Notes: generated by a model from the letters alone, not told the origin. A stretch of 64,000 nucleotides of DNA from CAVONV01 sp963697355 (GCA_963697355.1 CAVONV010000013.1:273329-337328); one strand, 5' to 3'; shown: positions 52,642 to 62,228, numbered from the stretch's first letter. Numbers and translations are program-made.

Positions 52642-53823
52642 ATGCAAGACGTCGTCATCGTGAGTGCGGCAAGAACGCCGACGGGCAAGTTTCTCGGAGC
52701 GCTAAAAGGATTCAAAGCGACCGAACTAGGTGCCAAAGTTGTGGCGGAGGCGGTCAAGCGCGCCGGAATCAAGCCTGAACAGGTCGACGAGGTCATCATG
52801 GGGAACGTGATTTCGGCAGGGCTCGGACAAAATCCCGCTCGTCAGGCCGCGCTCGGTGCCGGACTTCCGCCGGCAGTCGGAGCCCTCACCATCAATAAGG
52901 TCTGCGGGTCCGGACTCAAAGCCGTCATGCTGGCTCGACAAGCGATCCTTGCTGGAGATGCGGAGATCATCGTTGCCGGCGGCATGGAGTCCATGACCAA
53001 CGCTCCCTATCTGGCGACCAAAGTCCGTGACGGGCTTCGACTCGGCCACGGCCAGCTGCTCGATGCCGTGGTCCATGACGGGCTCTGGGACGTTTACAAC
53101 GACTTCCACATGGGCATTACTGGGGAGATGGTTGCCGAGAAGTACAACATCAGTCGAGAGCAAATGGATGATTATGCCGCCAACAGCCACCGCAAGGCGG
53201 CCCAGGCCATCGAGGGCGGCAAGTTCAAAGAAGAGATTCTTGCCATCGAGATTCCACAACGTAAAGGCGATCCCATCGTGATGGACACCGATGAGCCTGT
53301 GCGCGGCGATACGACCGCTGGGGCTTTGGGAAAGCTCAAGCCTGTTTTCAAGAAAGACGGCACGGTCACCGCCGGGAATGCCCCGGGTGTGAATGATGGT
53401 GCAGCGGCTCTGGTCGTCATGTCTTCTGAAAAGGCAAAGGAGCTCAGTATCCAGCCGATGGCCCGCATCGTCGCGCAGGCCGTCGCGGGACTCGAGCCCG
53501 AATGGGTGATGATGGCTCCAGTGCCGGCGGTCCAGGAGCTCCTGAAGAAGGCTGGGTGGACGACCGGAGAGGTCGATCTCTTCGAGCTGAACGAAGCCTT
53601 CTCGGTGCAGGCCTGTGCCGTGAGCAAGGAACTGATGGTCGAGGCGGAGAAGCTGAACGTCCACGGAGGCGCCGTCGCTCTCGGACATCCCATTGGGGCC
53701 AGTGGCGCGCGTATCCTCACGACCTTGCTCTACGCCTTGAAGGATCGAAAGGGGAAACGCGGTGTGGCCGCCCTTTGCCTAGGGGGTGGAAACGCCGTCG
53801 CCGTGGCTGTCGAAATGCTTTGA
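52642..53823 (+). CDS. acetyl-CoA acetyltransferase (thiolase)
   Basis: 393 residues. The nucleophilic Cys is in INKVCGSGLKAVM (about residue 88), the His in GGAVALGHPIGASGARI, and the second Cys in ALCLGGGNA. NEAFSVQACAV also matches. It makes or cleaves acetoacetyl-CoA and fits the biosynthetic subgroup by length. The 3' end overlaps the convergent membrane gene by 45 bases. Confidence 0.93.
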   Translation: MQDVVIVSAARTPTGKFLGALKGFKATELGAKVVAEAVKRAGIKPEQVDEVIMGNVISAGLGQNPARQAALGAGLPPAVGALTINKVCGSGLKAVMLARQAILAGDAEIIVAGGMESMTNAPYLATKVRDGLRLGHGQLLDAVVHDGLWDVYNDFHMGITGEMVAEKYNISREQMDDYAANSHRKAAQAIEGGKFKEEILAIEIPQRKGDPIVMDTDEPVRGDTTAGALGKLKPVFKKDGTVTAGNAPGVNDGAAALVVMSSEKAKELSIQPMARIVAQAVAGLEPEWVMMAPVPAVQELLKKAGWTTGEVDLFELNEAFSVQACAVSKELMVEAEKLNVHGGAVALGHPIGASGARILTTLLYALKDRKGKRGVAALCLGGGNAVAVAVEML

Positions 53824-54339
53824 TCGATTCCGCCACCACCACAAAGCCGCGCCGACGGGAGCTAGAACCACCACCTCGCGAGCCAGCGAGAGCCAATTGT
53901 GAAGGCCGAAAAGCTTGCTCAGAGTCCCGCGCCATACATCATCGAAGATGAGAATGGGGGATATGTGGAATGCCTCCGAGAACGGCCACAGTAGCTGGAC
54001 CCCATAGGGTGGGGAAGGGTCCTTTGCCAATAGATCCAAGAATATGTGAGACAGGTATATTGCGAAGAGAATCCCGGCATCTCGTAGCGGCCTAGATCTG
54101 CCGAAGGCTCGGGCTACCAGGTAGGCACCCAGGCCGAAGAGCGCGGCGAAACCCAAGCTGTGGGAAAAGTAGTGGTGGACGCTCCGGCCCGCGAAAGGGC
54201 CAATCGCGAAATCGAGATCGGGAACGAGCGATACAGCCACACAAGCTGCGGCAAAAGGTAGGTCTTTCTTGAGGAGTTTGTCTCCGGTCGCGGCATAGAC
54301 CGCAAGGCCTCCCAGCACGTGTCCCACAGGTGTCGGCAT
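53779..54339 (-). CDS. YdjM/DUF457-like membrane-bound metal-dependent hydrolase
   Basis: 186 residues from the ATG at 54339 (MPTPVGHVLGGLAVY). The N-terminal PVGH and the later VPDLDFAIGPF, HHYFSHSLGFA and YLSHIFLDLL give the His/Asp-rich pattern of the LexA-regulated YdjM/DUF457 family of predicted membrane hydrolases. About four TM helices. Substrate unknown. The gene ends 45 bases inside the thiolase gene on the opposite strand. Confidence 0.8.
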   Translation of the reverse strand: MPTPVGHVLGGLAVYAATGDKLLKKDLPFAAACVAVSLVPDLDFAIGPFAGRSVHHYFSHSLGFAALFGLGAYLVARAFGRSRPLRDAGILFAIYLSHIFLDLLAKDPSPPYGVQLLWPFSEAFHISPILIFDDVWRGTLSKLFGLHNWLSLAREVVVLAPVGAALWWWRNRSKHFDSHGDGVSTP

Positions 54340-54572
54340 TATCCACCGTAATATACCGCAATATTCAGTGCACCATTGAAAACAGCACTCCAGATATGGT
54401 ATTTTCGACCAATTCAGGGAGGTTAAGCGGGAAAAAAGTCGTCTAACTCTATTTAGGCCCGAACCTGTCCCCGACACGAGAATGACGGGAGCCTCGCGGC
54501 GTTCCTACTCATAGACTATTTGATATCCAGGGCGCTGATTGAACGGACCCTAAGCACCCTGAAAGGAGACCC

Positions 54573-55660
54573 ATGGCAGAAGACAAGAATGGAAAGTCGA
54601 AAGCGATTGACATCGCGCTAGGCCAGATTGAAAAGCAGTTTGGCAAGGGCTCAATCATGCGTCTGGGGTCCCGCGAGACGCTAGAGGTCCCCAGTCATTC
54701 CCACCGGCTCGATTTCGTTGGATGCGGCGCTGGGAGTGGGCGGTTTGCCGCGCGGGCGGGTGGTCGAGATCTTTGGTCCAGAATCCTCCGGTAAGACCAC
54801 ATTGGCCCTTCATGCCATCGCAGAAGCTCAGAAGACCGGCGGTATGGCCGCCTTCGTCGATGCCGAGCATGCACTCGATGCCGTCTATGCAAAAGCGCTG
54901 GGCGTAGATATCGATAACCTCCTGGTGAGCCAGCCCGACAGCGGCGAGCAAGCGCTCGAGATCGCCGAGGTCCTGATCCGTAGTGGTGCCGTCGATATCC
55001 TCGTCGTCGACTCGGTCGCCGCTCTAGTACCCCGGGCCGAGCTCGACGGCGAGATGGGTGACGCCCAGATGGGACTTCAGGCACGGCTCATGTCGCAGGC
55101 CATGCGCAAGCTCACGGCCATCGTGTCCAAGTCCAATACCTGCATGATTTTCATCAACCAGATTCGAGAGAAGATCGGAGTCATGTTCGGCAATCCCGAG
55201 ACAACGACCGGTGGGCGAGCGCTCAAGTTCTATGCATCGGTCCGCTTGGATATCCGGCGTATCGCCTCCATCAAGGATGGGGACGCAGTGGTCGGAAACC
55301 GGACGCGGGTCAAGGTCGTCAAGAACAAAGTGGCGGCTCCATTCAGACAGGCCGAGTTCGACATCCTCTATGGAAAAGGTATCTCCAAGGAAGGCGACCT
55401 CCTCGACCTCGCCGTCAGCTACAACATCGTGGACAAGAGCGGGGCCTGGTACTCCTACCAAGGAGAGCGCATCGGCCAGGGCCGGGAGAACGTGCGGCAG
55501 TTCCTCATCCAGAATCCGGACCTGACTCAGAAGATCGAGGAAGACGTGCGTAAGGAGCTCAGATCTCACCGCCGAGGGAGTGTCGGAATCCGAGTCTGAG
55601 CCCGACAAAGAAAAAACCGGCCCTCGCGAAGTCAAAGCATCGGGAGGTGGCAAAGGCTAA
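54573..55660 (+). CDS. recA: recombinase A, disrupted by two single-base insertions
   Basis: Removing A54693 restores EVPVIPTGSISLDAALGVGG, joining the N-terminal DIALGQIEKQFGKGSIMRL to the Walker A GPESSGKTTLALH. The core includes DAEHALDAVYAKALGV, QLQ-region-like VDSVAALVPRAELDGEMGD and NQIREKIGVMFGNPETTTGG. A second extra base near 55561 truncates the protein. Without it the C-terminus continues as DLTAEGVSESESEPDKEKTG to GGGKG, the acidic tail typical of RecA, ending at TAA 55660. As printed the gene is non-functional, which argues for consensus errors. Confidence 0.9.
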
Positions 55661-55717
55661 GAAACACCAACCTTGACTTTTTCCGCCCCTCAGCTAAGAT
55701 ATATCGGTTTTCCGGTT

Positions 55718-55793
<76 letters not shown>

Positions 55794-55958
55794 ATAACTT
55801 ATAATGATTTAGCGGGAACGTAGCCCTTCCCCCAGTTTCCTCGAAATACCCCCAGTTTCACCACAAAAAACCGACTATTTCCCGACTCACAATATGCAAA
55901 CAGACATTTTTCAATAGGCTAGTGTTTTCATCACGGCTATTGACACTGCTCCATGATT

Positions 55959-56007
55959 TCGCCCTTTCACGGCGAAGACGGGGGTTCGACTCCCCCTGGG
56001 GACACCA
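55959..56007 (+). other. 3' fragment of tRNA-Glu (TTC), likely attachment-site remnant
   Basis: TCGCC-CTTTCAC-GGCGA forms an anticodon arm with TTC. GGGGG-TTCGACT-CCCCC is a T arm, and TGGGGAC-A-CCA (55997-56007) is the 3' acceptor strand of a tRNA-Glu that normally begins GTCCCCA. No D arm or 5' acceptor strand exists upstream, so only the 3' half is present. Such fragments are left when an element integrates into a tRNA gene. An intact copy was not found in this window. Confidence 0.75.
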
Positions 56008-56350
56008 TTCTTTTCAATACTTTACAAGGATCGATATTTCCTTGAATTGACTTAGGTAGCTTCTTAGGTAGATCGCAAGCGGCGGGTTTCAGATTCCTCA
56101 CGACAGGCATTTCATCTCAAAGCCCAAGCCTTGCCGGTCTCCTACCTACCTGTATCCTGCCGGGTGGCTTCCTTCGCTTCTTTTTCCGAGTCGCCACGAC
56201 TCATCGTTGAACATCGATGAGTCCTGTTTTTGGTAGCCGAAGTACGGTGCGGTTCAGTTTGAGTATTGTTGCCAGCAGAATGGGCGCATCAGGACGTCGC
56301 AGAAGCGGAATCGTGGGAGGGAGGGGGCGAGTGTCGGACAATCCTATTGA

Positions 56351-56485
56351 CGTAGTGCTGACGTTGAAGCGATTGAAGAACTTAATCGTCGTTGGGATGC
56401 TGCGGTCAATGAACGAGACATAGATGCAGTTTTAAGCTTCTACGCACGTGACCGAAGCAATGTGAAAGGAGGACACGGTGGATGA
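56351..56485 (+). pseudogene. SnoaL-like/DUF4440 N-terminal fragment
   Basis: An open frame after TGA (56348-56350) with no start codon reads ADVEAIEELNRRWDAAVNER, DIDAVLSFYARDRSNVKGG and stops at 56483-56485. This is the N-terminal helix pattern of SnoaL-like/DUF4440 proteins, with the rest of the fold missing. It overlaps the start of the ABM-like gene by a few bases. Confidence 0.6.
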
Positions 56486-56841
56486 ACTCCGTCTCGTTGT
56501 CCGGATTAAGATCCATAGCGGCCAACTCGACGCATTCAAAGCGGGCAAAAAGTGCCTTCTTATCGTGCGCGAAAAGGACAAGGGCACTCTGCAATACGAC
56601 TGGTACTTCAACGAGGACAACACGGAGTGCGTCGTGCTGGAACGATACAAGGACTCGGATGTGTACTCCAACACACGGCGAACCTCGGTGACACGCTAGG
56701 GGAACTCTTAGCAATAAGCGACTTTCGATAGAGGTTTACGGTACTCCTTCAGAAGAGCTTTTAAAGGCTGCGGAAGCAATCGACGTTTCAGTCTATAGCT
56801 ACTTTTTGGAACGTCGAGTCCATGAATCCCGGAGAGCCTAA
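56478..56841 (+). CDS. antibiotic-biosynthesis-monooxygenase-like (ABM) protein, frame-disrupted
   Basis: GTG 56478, preceded by AAAGGAGG. Reconstruction reads MDELRLVVRIKIHSGQLDAF, then VLERYKDSDVYSN, in a second frame TANLGDTLGELLAISDF, and in a third SIEVYGTPSEELLKAAEAID, VSVYSYFLER, ending at TAA 56841. Two single-base indels (near 56675 and 56725) are needed. ABM-fold dimers are small heme-degrading or quinol monooxygenases. The product is probably cytoplasmic. Confidence 0.65.
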
Positions 56842-56881
56842 CACTGAGGAGTCAACCTTGCTCAGCAAACACGGAGGCACC

Positions 56882-57366
56882 ATGCACAAGATTGTTTTGG
56901 CTCTACTGCTTCTTGCGGATTGTTGAGCTCAATAGCACCATCCCGGGCAGGTCAGTTCCCATCGAGAGCGACGCGGGAGCAATCCGTGGCGAGATTCGAG
57001 AGGTGCTCGATCGCTATCGGGAAGCTATGCTCTCGCGGGACTACGACGCGATGCTGAGTTTCTGGAGCGACTCTCCGGACTTTGTCTTGCGGGGATGGTC
57101 GCATCCTAGGTGGATTCGAGGAGTGGAAGGCGGAGACTACGCGCCATTATGGGCAGACGCGGAGGTGGGAACAGTGGGATTGGCAGAGCGTTCACATCGT
57201 TCCGCTGTCGGGTACTGCTGCAATTGCGACTGTAGAGTTTCGGTTCAGATGGGTTGACTCGGATGGAAGGACACGGAACAGCCGTGGGGCTTGGACTTAC
57301 GTGTTTATAAAGTCCGACGGGGCGTGGAAAGTGATCGACACAAACGGTACGCATGTCGAGTTGTAA
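56882..57366 (+). CDS. secreted SnoaL-like/DUF4440 protein, frame-disrupted
   Basis: ATG 56882 follows GGAGGCACC. A signal peptide begins MHKIVLALLLLAD, then breaks. The body reads RGEIREVLDRYREAMLSRDY, DAMLSFWSDSPDFVL, then in another frame from about 57090 GGFEEWKAETTRHYGQ, WDWQSVHIVPLSGTAAIATV, WVDSDGRTRNSRGAWTYVFI, KSDGAWKVIDTNGTH. It is an NTF2-like fold of about 150 residues. Substrate unknown. GCCTAAC, an integron core-site-like heptamer, follows its stop. Confidence 0.65.
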
Positions 57367-57469
57367 GCGCTTCATTTGAGCGCCGCCTAACACTTATCAG
57401 GCCCCCGTTTGTCGAGAGATCGCTCTCTTCTGTATGGGGGAACTCGTTTTCAAATACTGCCCACGCCAG

Positions 57470-57895
57470 CTACCGAACGACAACCCAAAAGACCTTTCCG
57501 TCTTTTTGGTCTTTTGAGGTAGCGAGTCCAAGCCGACCGTAGTAGTGGACTGTTGCATTTCTCTTGACTCCGTAGGGAGTCAAATCCACATCCTCCACGT
57601 AATTGGGCTCACCGTATTTGTTGCGTATCTCCGGAATTAAGGGCCTTGGCTCAGCCACGCGTTCGGCGAGCGCCGTCTCTCCTTCGCCGAAGGATCGCAA
57701 CATAATGACCCGCTTCTTACCGAAGTCCTCAGGGAAAAACTCTTGGTCCAGAAGAATCCGTTCTTCGATGGGTGTGTCTTCTTCCTCAGCAATCATGGCG
57801 ACGGCAAAGTGATCCAACGCCATACGGATCCCACGGTAGCCGCCATAGAAGACTGCGCTGACTACGAAAAACCACACAACTCGGCCAAACATCAT
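57470..57895 (-). CDS. single-TM protein of unknown function
   Basis: 141 residues. A TM helix lies near the start (VVWFFVVSAVFYGGYRGIRM), followed by an acidic stretch EEEDTPIEERILL and a soluble domain RVIMLRSFGEGETALAERVA through YYGRLGLATSKDQKDGKVFW. No family recognised. 9 bases separate it from the lipoprotein gene at 57905 on the same strand, which ends first, so both are probably co-transcribed from the right. Confidence 0.6.
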   Translation of the reverse strand: MMFGRVVWFFVVSAVFYGGYRGIRMALDHFAVAMIAEEEDTPIEERILLDQEFFPEDFGKKRVIMLRSFGEGETALAERVAEPRPLIPEIRNKYGEPNYVEDVDLTPYGVKRNATVHYYGRLGLATSKDQKDGKVFWVVVR

Positions 57896-57904
57896 CAGCC
57901 TCCG

Positions 57905-58279
57905 TTATCGCCTTGTGACCTCAAACAATGCGGGAAATGCCTCTCGCTCATGAACAAATCTGTACTGAAAGCGACCGCTTATGGCATCGTCGGTAACAAG
58001 CCCGCGTAGCTGGATCGTCCCTCGTTCCCACTCACTCTCGAGAAAAAGCTCACGGCCTTCCAATGACGAAGAGGAAATCATCTCATCTATCTCGCCCCAG
58101 CACAGACTCCCTTCAATGTCCTTCTCCGTTTGGGTGAGCCTAAGTTCCAGATCTACCGTCTTTTCTTCTCCATCGACGACCATGGTTGTGCTGCCTACCC
58201 AGACGCCGGCAACGTCAGTGATTGTTTCCTCACACGCGCAAAGGAAGGAAATGGCCAGGAGCACAGGTATCAGGCGCAT
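57905..58279 (-). CDS. small lipoprotein of unknown function
   Basis: 124 residues from the ATG at 58279, with AGGAGG 5 bases upstream. A signal peptide with lipobox LCAC (MRLIPVLLAISFLCAC) gives a lipid-anchored protein. The body (VAGVWVGSTTMVVDGEEKTV, LELRLTQTEKDIEGSLCWGE, ISGRFQYRFVHEREAFPALF) looks like a small beta-barrel similar to lipocalin-like periplasmic proteins. Function unknown. Confidence 0.7.
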   Translation of the reverse strand: MRLIPVLLAISFLCACEETITDVAGVWVGSTTMVVDGEEKTVDLELRLTQTEKDIEGSLCWGEIDEMISSSSLEGRELFLESEWERGTIQLRGLVTDDAISGRFQYRFVHEREAFPALFEVTRR

Positions 58280-58654
58280 GGTTGCCTCCTTTTCCAAGGA
58301 CTGCTTACTCTGCCAACGCCGGCGTCACCTGTTTACGCCACTATTTTCGGTCTGTCAATGGACCGTTTGCATCGAATGAATGAGGGGAATGAGTGAGAAT
58401 GCGCAGAAGTCACAGAGAAATACTCATCAGTCAATGCTCCCAAGAGTTTCGCTCTGACAGAAATCCAGTTTCAAAAATACCGCTGTTGTGTGTGTGGGTT
58501 TAATAGGGGGCAAGGCCGATTCGTTTGCTGGGGGTAGGGGTGTCCAGCTCCGAGGATCACGGTTCGGTGATCTGATCTCTGTGCCGGTGAGTGAGTGTGT
58601 GGCGACGGCCGCCAAGTAGGTTCGAGCTCGTCAGCTGACTCGCAGCATCCTTCT

Positions 58655-58714
58655 TCACCGCGCCTCACGAATAAACTCCGAGCGCGACATACCGAGCTCG
58701 TTGTCCAAAAACTC
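58655..58714 (-). pseudogene. possible ribbon-helix-helix antitoxin remnant
   Basis: On the minus strand the frame reads EFLDNELGMSRSEFIREAR followed by a stop, which resembles the second helix pair of CopG/ParD antitoxins (LGMSRSEFIREA). Nothing upstream in that frame supports an intact gene. Short and uncertain. Confidence 0.35.
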
Positions 58715-58837
58715 GAATGGCGCCGAAGGCCGAATCCTCGAGGACCTTCTCGATACCCGCGGAGAGTATCCCAAGGTATTGCGGACCCGCGAGGATTTCG
58801 ACCGACCGCCGCTAAGCGGGGCGGCTTAGTTCAATTA

Positions 58838-58912
58838 CGGTTTGCACGAATGCTCGCTCGGTGGGCATGTTCTCGCTTTTAGCCTCGCAGCTCGCTCGAT
58901 TCCTGCAAACCG
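58838..58912. repeat. inverted repeat with 9-bp perfect ends
   Basis: CGGTTTGCA (58838-58846) pairs with TGCAAACCG (58904-58912). The intervening 57 bases contain two GCTCGCTCG direct repeats. It could be a small palindromic element. Confidence 0.6.
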
Positions 58913-59048
58913 CTACTAATTATGTGGAGCTCCCCATAACAGCTTGTTCCCTGACAACGACATCGTCATGGCCCCAGAACCAGCACGTTGTTCCTTAAAT
59001 GAGCACGTCATGCCGGACACAACGTTTTTTTCCACGCAGCAAGCTAAT

Positions 59049-59149
59049 GCGCCCACTTTTTCTCAGAAGATTATTGAAGACTGCGCACAATGCAGCGAAG
59101 CAGCGGGAGTTGTTGGGTCACGGGTTGATCGAGCTCGGTCCGGAACGAG
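59049..59149. repeat. degenerate dispersed repeat, copy A
   Basis: Begins GCGCCCACTTTTTCTCAGAA and continues through GAAGCAGCGGGAGTTGTTGG. It resembles 62600-62710 over about 100 bases (for example TTCTCAG-x-AGATT-TTGAAGAC, GAAGCAGC-GGAGTT-TTGGGT, CGGGTTGAT). Both copies are near a GCTTGTTCCCT motif, but in different order. Confidence 0.6.
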
Positions 59150-59537
59150 TTGGATCTTCATAGTTGGTGTTTTCTTTCGTCGTTCGGGTAGCTTGCGAAG
59201 CGTCGTGGGAACATCCGGTTTCGGAGGAAGCTCGGCGACCAGCTCACTTTCTGCTCCGATTGATGAGCCGCGCGGGCCAGAAGCGTTTCTCGGTTGGTCT
59301 CGGTTCTGCTGAATGTTCAACACCCCTGGTAGCTTTGAAGTCTTCCTAGCCGAAGAAGAAACGTACGCGCCGACTAGAGGATGAATACGCGCATTCTCGA
59401 TCACGTCATGTGCTTCAATGCAGAATGCGGAGAAAGTGACTGCGCTAAGAAATTCCACTTTCGCCTCGCTAAGATCCAGTGATCTATAATCTAGGTGAAT
59501 CTCTCATTTAACTGAATCAACGAACAGAATCTGGCTG

Positions 59538-59585
59538 GTCCAACGAGTGGGGCCGCATCGTATCCTGATTGTCCCAACGTTAGGC
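59538..59585 (+). repeat. attC-like hairpin upstream of the beta-helix gene
   Basis: GTCCAACG (59538-59545) can pair with CGTTAGGC (59578-59585) with one mismatch and a wobble. Inside, TGGG pairs with CCCA. The outer heptamers fit the integron attC core forms RYYYAAC and GTTRRRY. At 48 bases it is short for attC. Confidence 0.4.
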
Positions 59586-59615
59586 GCCCGGCAACGTTTC
59601 GAAGGATGGTTGACC

Positions 59616-61355
59616 ATGTCTAGCAGAACCTTCACTTCACTCTCGATATGGAATGGTTGGATTCTTGCGTTGCTTCTCCTTCCTGTCGCTGCCCGGGCCC
59701 AGAACGCCACCACTCCCGGCCAGGTGACTACCCCCTACCCCACGCTCTCGAACCTGTCGGTGGAATGGGCCATCTCCGGGGACGACGACCTCGACGGCGT
59801 GGTCGCGGTGCGCTACCGGCCATCGGGCACCTCCCAGTGGCATCGAGGGGATGCCGCTCAGGCGGGTGCCCGCCGGTTCCAACCAGGGATTTTCCTGGGC
59901 CAACAAGCATTCGGGCAGCGTCCTGGATCTGACCCCGGGAACCGGATACGAGATCGAACTGACCCTGACCGACCCGGACGGCGGTTCCGAGACCCGCACG
60001 GTCACCGTGAGCACCCGCCCGGTTCCGTTGGCCTCGCCGACCGGAACGGTCAAGCCGGTCACCCCGGCGACCTTTTCCCAGGTGGCCGGTTCGGCCGACC
60101 CCGGGGACATCCTGGTGCTCGCCGCAGGCGACTATTCCGGATTCGTCTTCGGCCGGGACGGAACCGAATCCGAGCCCATCGTGATCCGTTCGGATCCCCC
60201 CAAGGCGGCGGTGATCAACGGCGAGGTGCGCCTGGACGGGCGCTCCTACGTTTACGTGGAAGGGTTGACCGTCAACGAGAAGATCAAGTTCAACAACGCG
60301 GTGGGAATCGTGGTGCGCGGGTGCACCATCAACACACCCAGTCACGGAATCGTGTCCTACGTCGACGGGGTGACCAACGGGTATTTCGCCGACAACATCA
60401 TCCTGGGGCCCACCACCTGGTCGAATGCTTCGGTGGGAGCCGGCGGGGACAACCTGGGAGAAGGCATCGAAGTCACCGGCCCGGGCAACGTCATCGAGCA
60501 CAACTACGTCAAGGGGTTCCGGGACGCCATCTCCACCATGGAAGACTCCGGAGCCAGCAACCAGGTGTCGGTGGACATCCTCAACAACGACATCGAGATC
60601 GGGGCCGACGACGGCATCGAAGCCGACTTCACCATGGGCAACTCCCGGGTGATGCGCAACCGGATCACAAACTCGTTCGTGGGCCTGAGCTCGCAGCCCT
60701 GGCCTGGGCGGGCCCGCCTACTTCATCCGCAACGTGATGTACAACATCATCTACTCGCCGTTCAAACTGCACCGGGCGAGCGTCGGCGACGTGGCCTACC
60801 ACAACACGGTGGTCAAGTGCGGCGATGCGCTGGCGGTGTATACCGGCGACACCTGGTCGTGGGCGTTGTTCCGCAACAACCTGTTCATCGGCGGCGAAGG
60901 AGGCGGCGACTACGGAGGCTATTCCAACGGCACCGGAAGGGTGGCCCAGATGTCGGCGGCCGACGGAACTTGCCATTTCGACTACGACGGCTTCGGTTCG
61001 ATCGGCACCGGGACTTTCCAGGGCCGCATCGCCGGCAACTTTCTCGAGCCTGTCGGAAATGCAATCCAACACCACCGAGATCCACGCGGTCCAGGTGAAC
61101 TGAGTGTGTTCGCGAATTCGGTCCCCTTCCCCTCCTCCGGTCCGTTCCCGGAAGAGATCGATTCCCGACCTGAGGATCCACGCCGGCTCGGCCGCCGCCG
61201 ACCGAGGCGAGGTTCTCCCCAACGTGAACGACGGCTATACCGGAGCAGCCCCTGACCTGGGGGCTTACGAGGCAGGAGAAAGCCTTCCACACTATGGCCC
61301 GCGCAGCCAGGATGGCGCTCCCTCCGCACCGACGGGGTTGAGAATAGTCAAGTGA
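59616..61355 (+). CDS. secreted parallel beta-helix protein, frame-disrupted
   Basis: ATG 59616 with AAGGA 9 bases upstream. A signal peptide ends VAARAQ. An Ig/fibronectin-like segment (TTPYPTLSNLSVEWAISGDD, VLDLTPGTGYEIELTLTDPD) is followed by a right-handed beta-helix: GDILVLAAGDYSGFVFGRDG, EPIVIRSDPPKAAVINGEV, VEGLTVNEKIKFNNAVGIVV, VIEHNYVKGFRDAISTMEDS. It then continues in other frames (NIIYSPFKLHRASVGDVAYH, LPNVNDGYTGAAPDLGAYE). Indels near 59850, 60710 and 61060-61180 are needed. The end APDLGAYEAG is common in these proteins. Codon use is visibly richer in GC at third positions than in neighbours, hinting at recent transfer. Confidence 0.75.
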
Positions 61356-61396
61356 CTTGACGGTTCGTGGAAACAATCCAAGGATCGAGAACCGCG

Positions 61397-62082
61397 ATGG
61401 AGAAAGGAACCGAAGGCTCGGAGTTCACCCAGGCGATAGTCGTCAGCGATCTACATCGGCGACCCTCAACTCTCGACACGAACAATTCGCGCGCCTGGTG
61501 AAAGGACCGATCACCAGACAGCCCTCATCCTCAACGGAGACATCATCGACAACCCATACAAGAAACTCGATGCGACAGATCAGGCCGCTACTGACTTCAT
61601 CCGAGCACAGTCGATGGAGCGACGGGTCGTATGGCTATATGGTAACCACGATGAGGACTTCCGGATGAGCGATCCGGGAAGAATCGAATTTCGAAAGCAC
61701 CTAGCGCTCTCCAACCGGCTCATGATCGTCCACGGTGACGATTTTGATGAGGTCATGCCAAAGAGTCTTTGGTTCATCCGCCTCTTCAAGCTGGAACCAC
61801 GTCCCATCCGACTGCGACTGGGAGCCCCTCCGGTACATGTGGCGGCCCTAGCAAAAAAATGGACCCCGTTTCTCTACCGGGTTCTGACGGAGGAAGTCAG
61901 GATGAACGCGGTGAAATGTGCCATTGAAGGTCGATTCGAGGCCATCACCTGCGGTCACGTACACTACGCCGAGGATTCGATCTGCTCAGGGCGTCCGCTA
62001 CATCAACACCGGGGCTTGGACAGAGTCACCTTCTCACTACTTGCTCGTGACGCCCACCCAGATTGTTCTGAAGCATCTCTAA
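61397..62082 (+). CDS. calcineurin-like phosphoesterase, frame-disrupted
   Basis: ATG 61397. The five metal-binding blocks of UDP-diacylglucosamine-hydrolase-like metallophosphoesterases can be found across frames: IVVSDLH, LNGDIID, VVWLYGNHDED, IVHGDDFDE, and CGHVHYAED, followed by VRYINTGAWTESPSHYLLV and an end near 62082. The longest open piece is 61614-62000. At least two indels (near 61490 and 61988) are needed. Substrate uncertain. Similar proteins are found next to lipid A or polysaccharide genes. Confidence 0.7.
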
Positions 62083-62228
62083 AGAATATATCCGTCTTTG
62101 TCTTACCCAGGAATGGGACAAATGGAAGGAGATATTGAACGAAGACATCGTGCGACCCGCCGATTACGAATCTACATCCACAGCGAAGGACCAATCCACT
62201 ATGAGGGCACGATACGACCCAAATCGCA

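Larger units (their letters stand above)
58298..59546. other. gene-poor stretch with degenerate sequence
   Basis: About 1.25 kb with no convincing intact gene. Apparent open frames have no start signal or family resemblance. It holds a possible ribbon-helix-helix remnant (58655), an inverted repeat (58838-58912) and one copy of a degenerate repeat (59049), each listed separately. Confidence 0.6.

Noticed and set aside
52726..53720. Minus-strand long open frames inside the thiolase gene
   Set aside because: Shadow of a strongly coding plus strand with all thiolase motifs.
55959..56007. 3' end of a tmRNA
   Set aside because: The acceptor strand TGGGGAC would need a 5' partner GTCCCCA and the anticodon arm is TTC, matching tRNA-Glu. 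There is no tag-peptide frame or pseudoknot region upstream.
58427..58882. Short open frames on both strands in the gene-poor stretch
   Set aside because: No ribosome site, no domain, composition like random sequence.
59728..60501. Minus-strand long open frame within the beta-helix gene
   Set aside because: GC-rich shadow. The plus-strand frames give recognisable beta-helix rungs.
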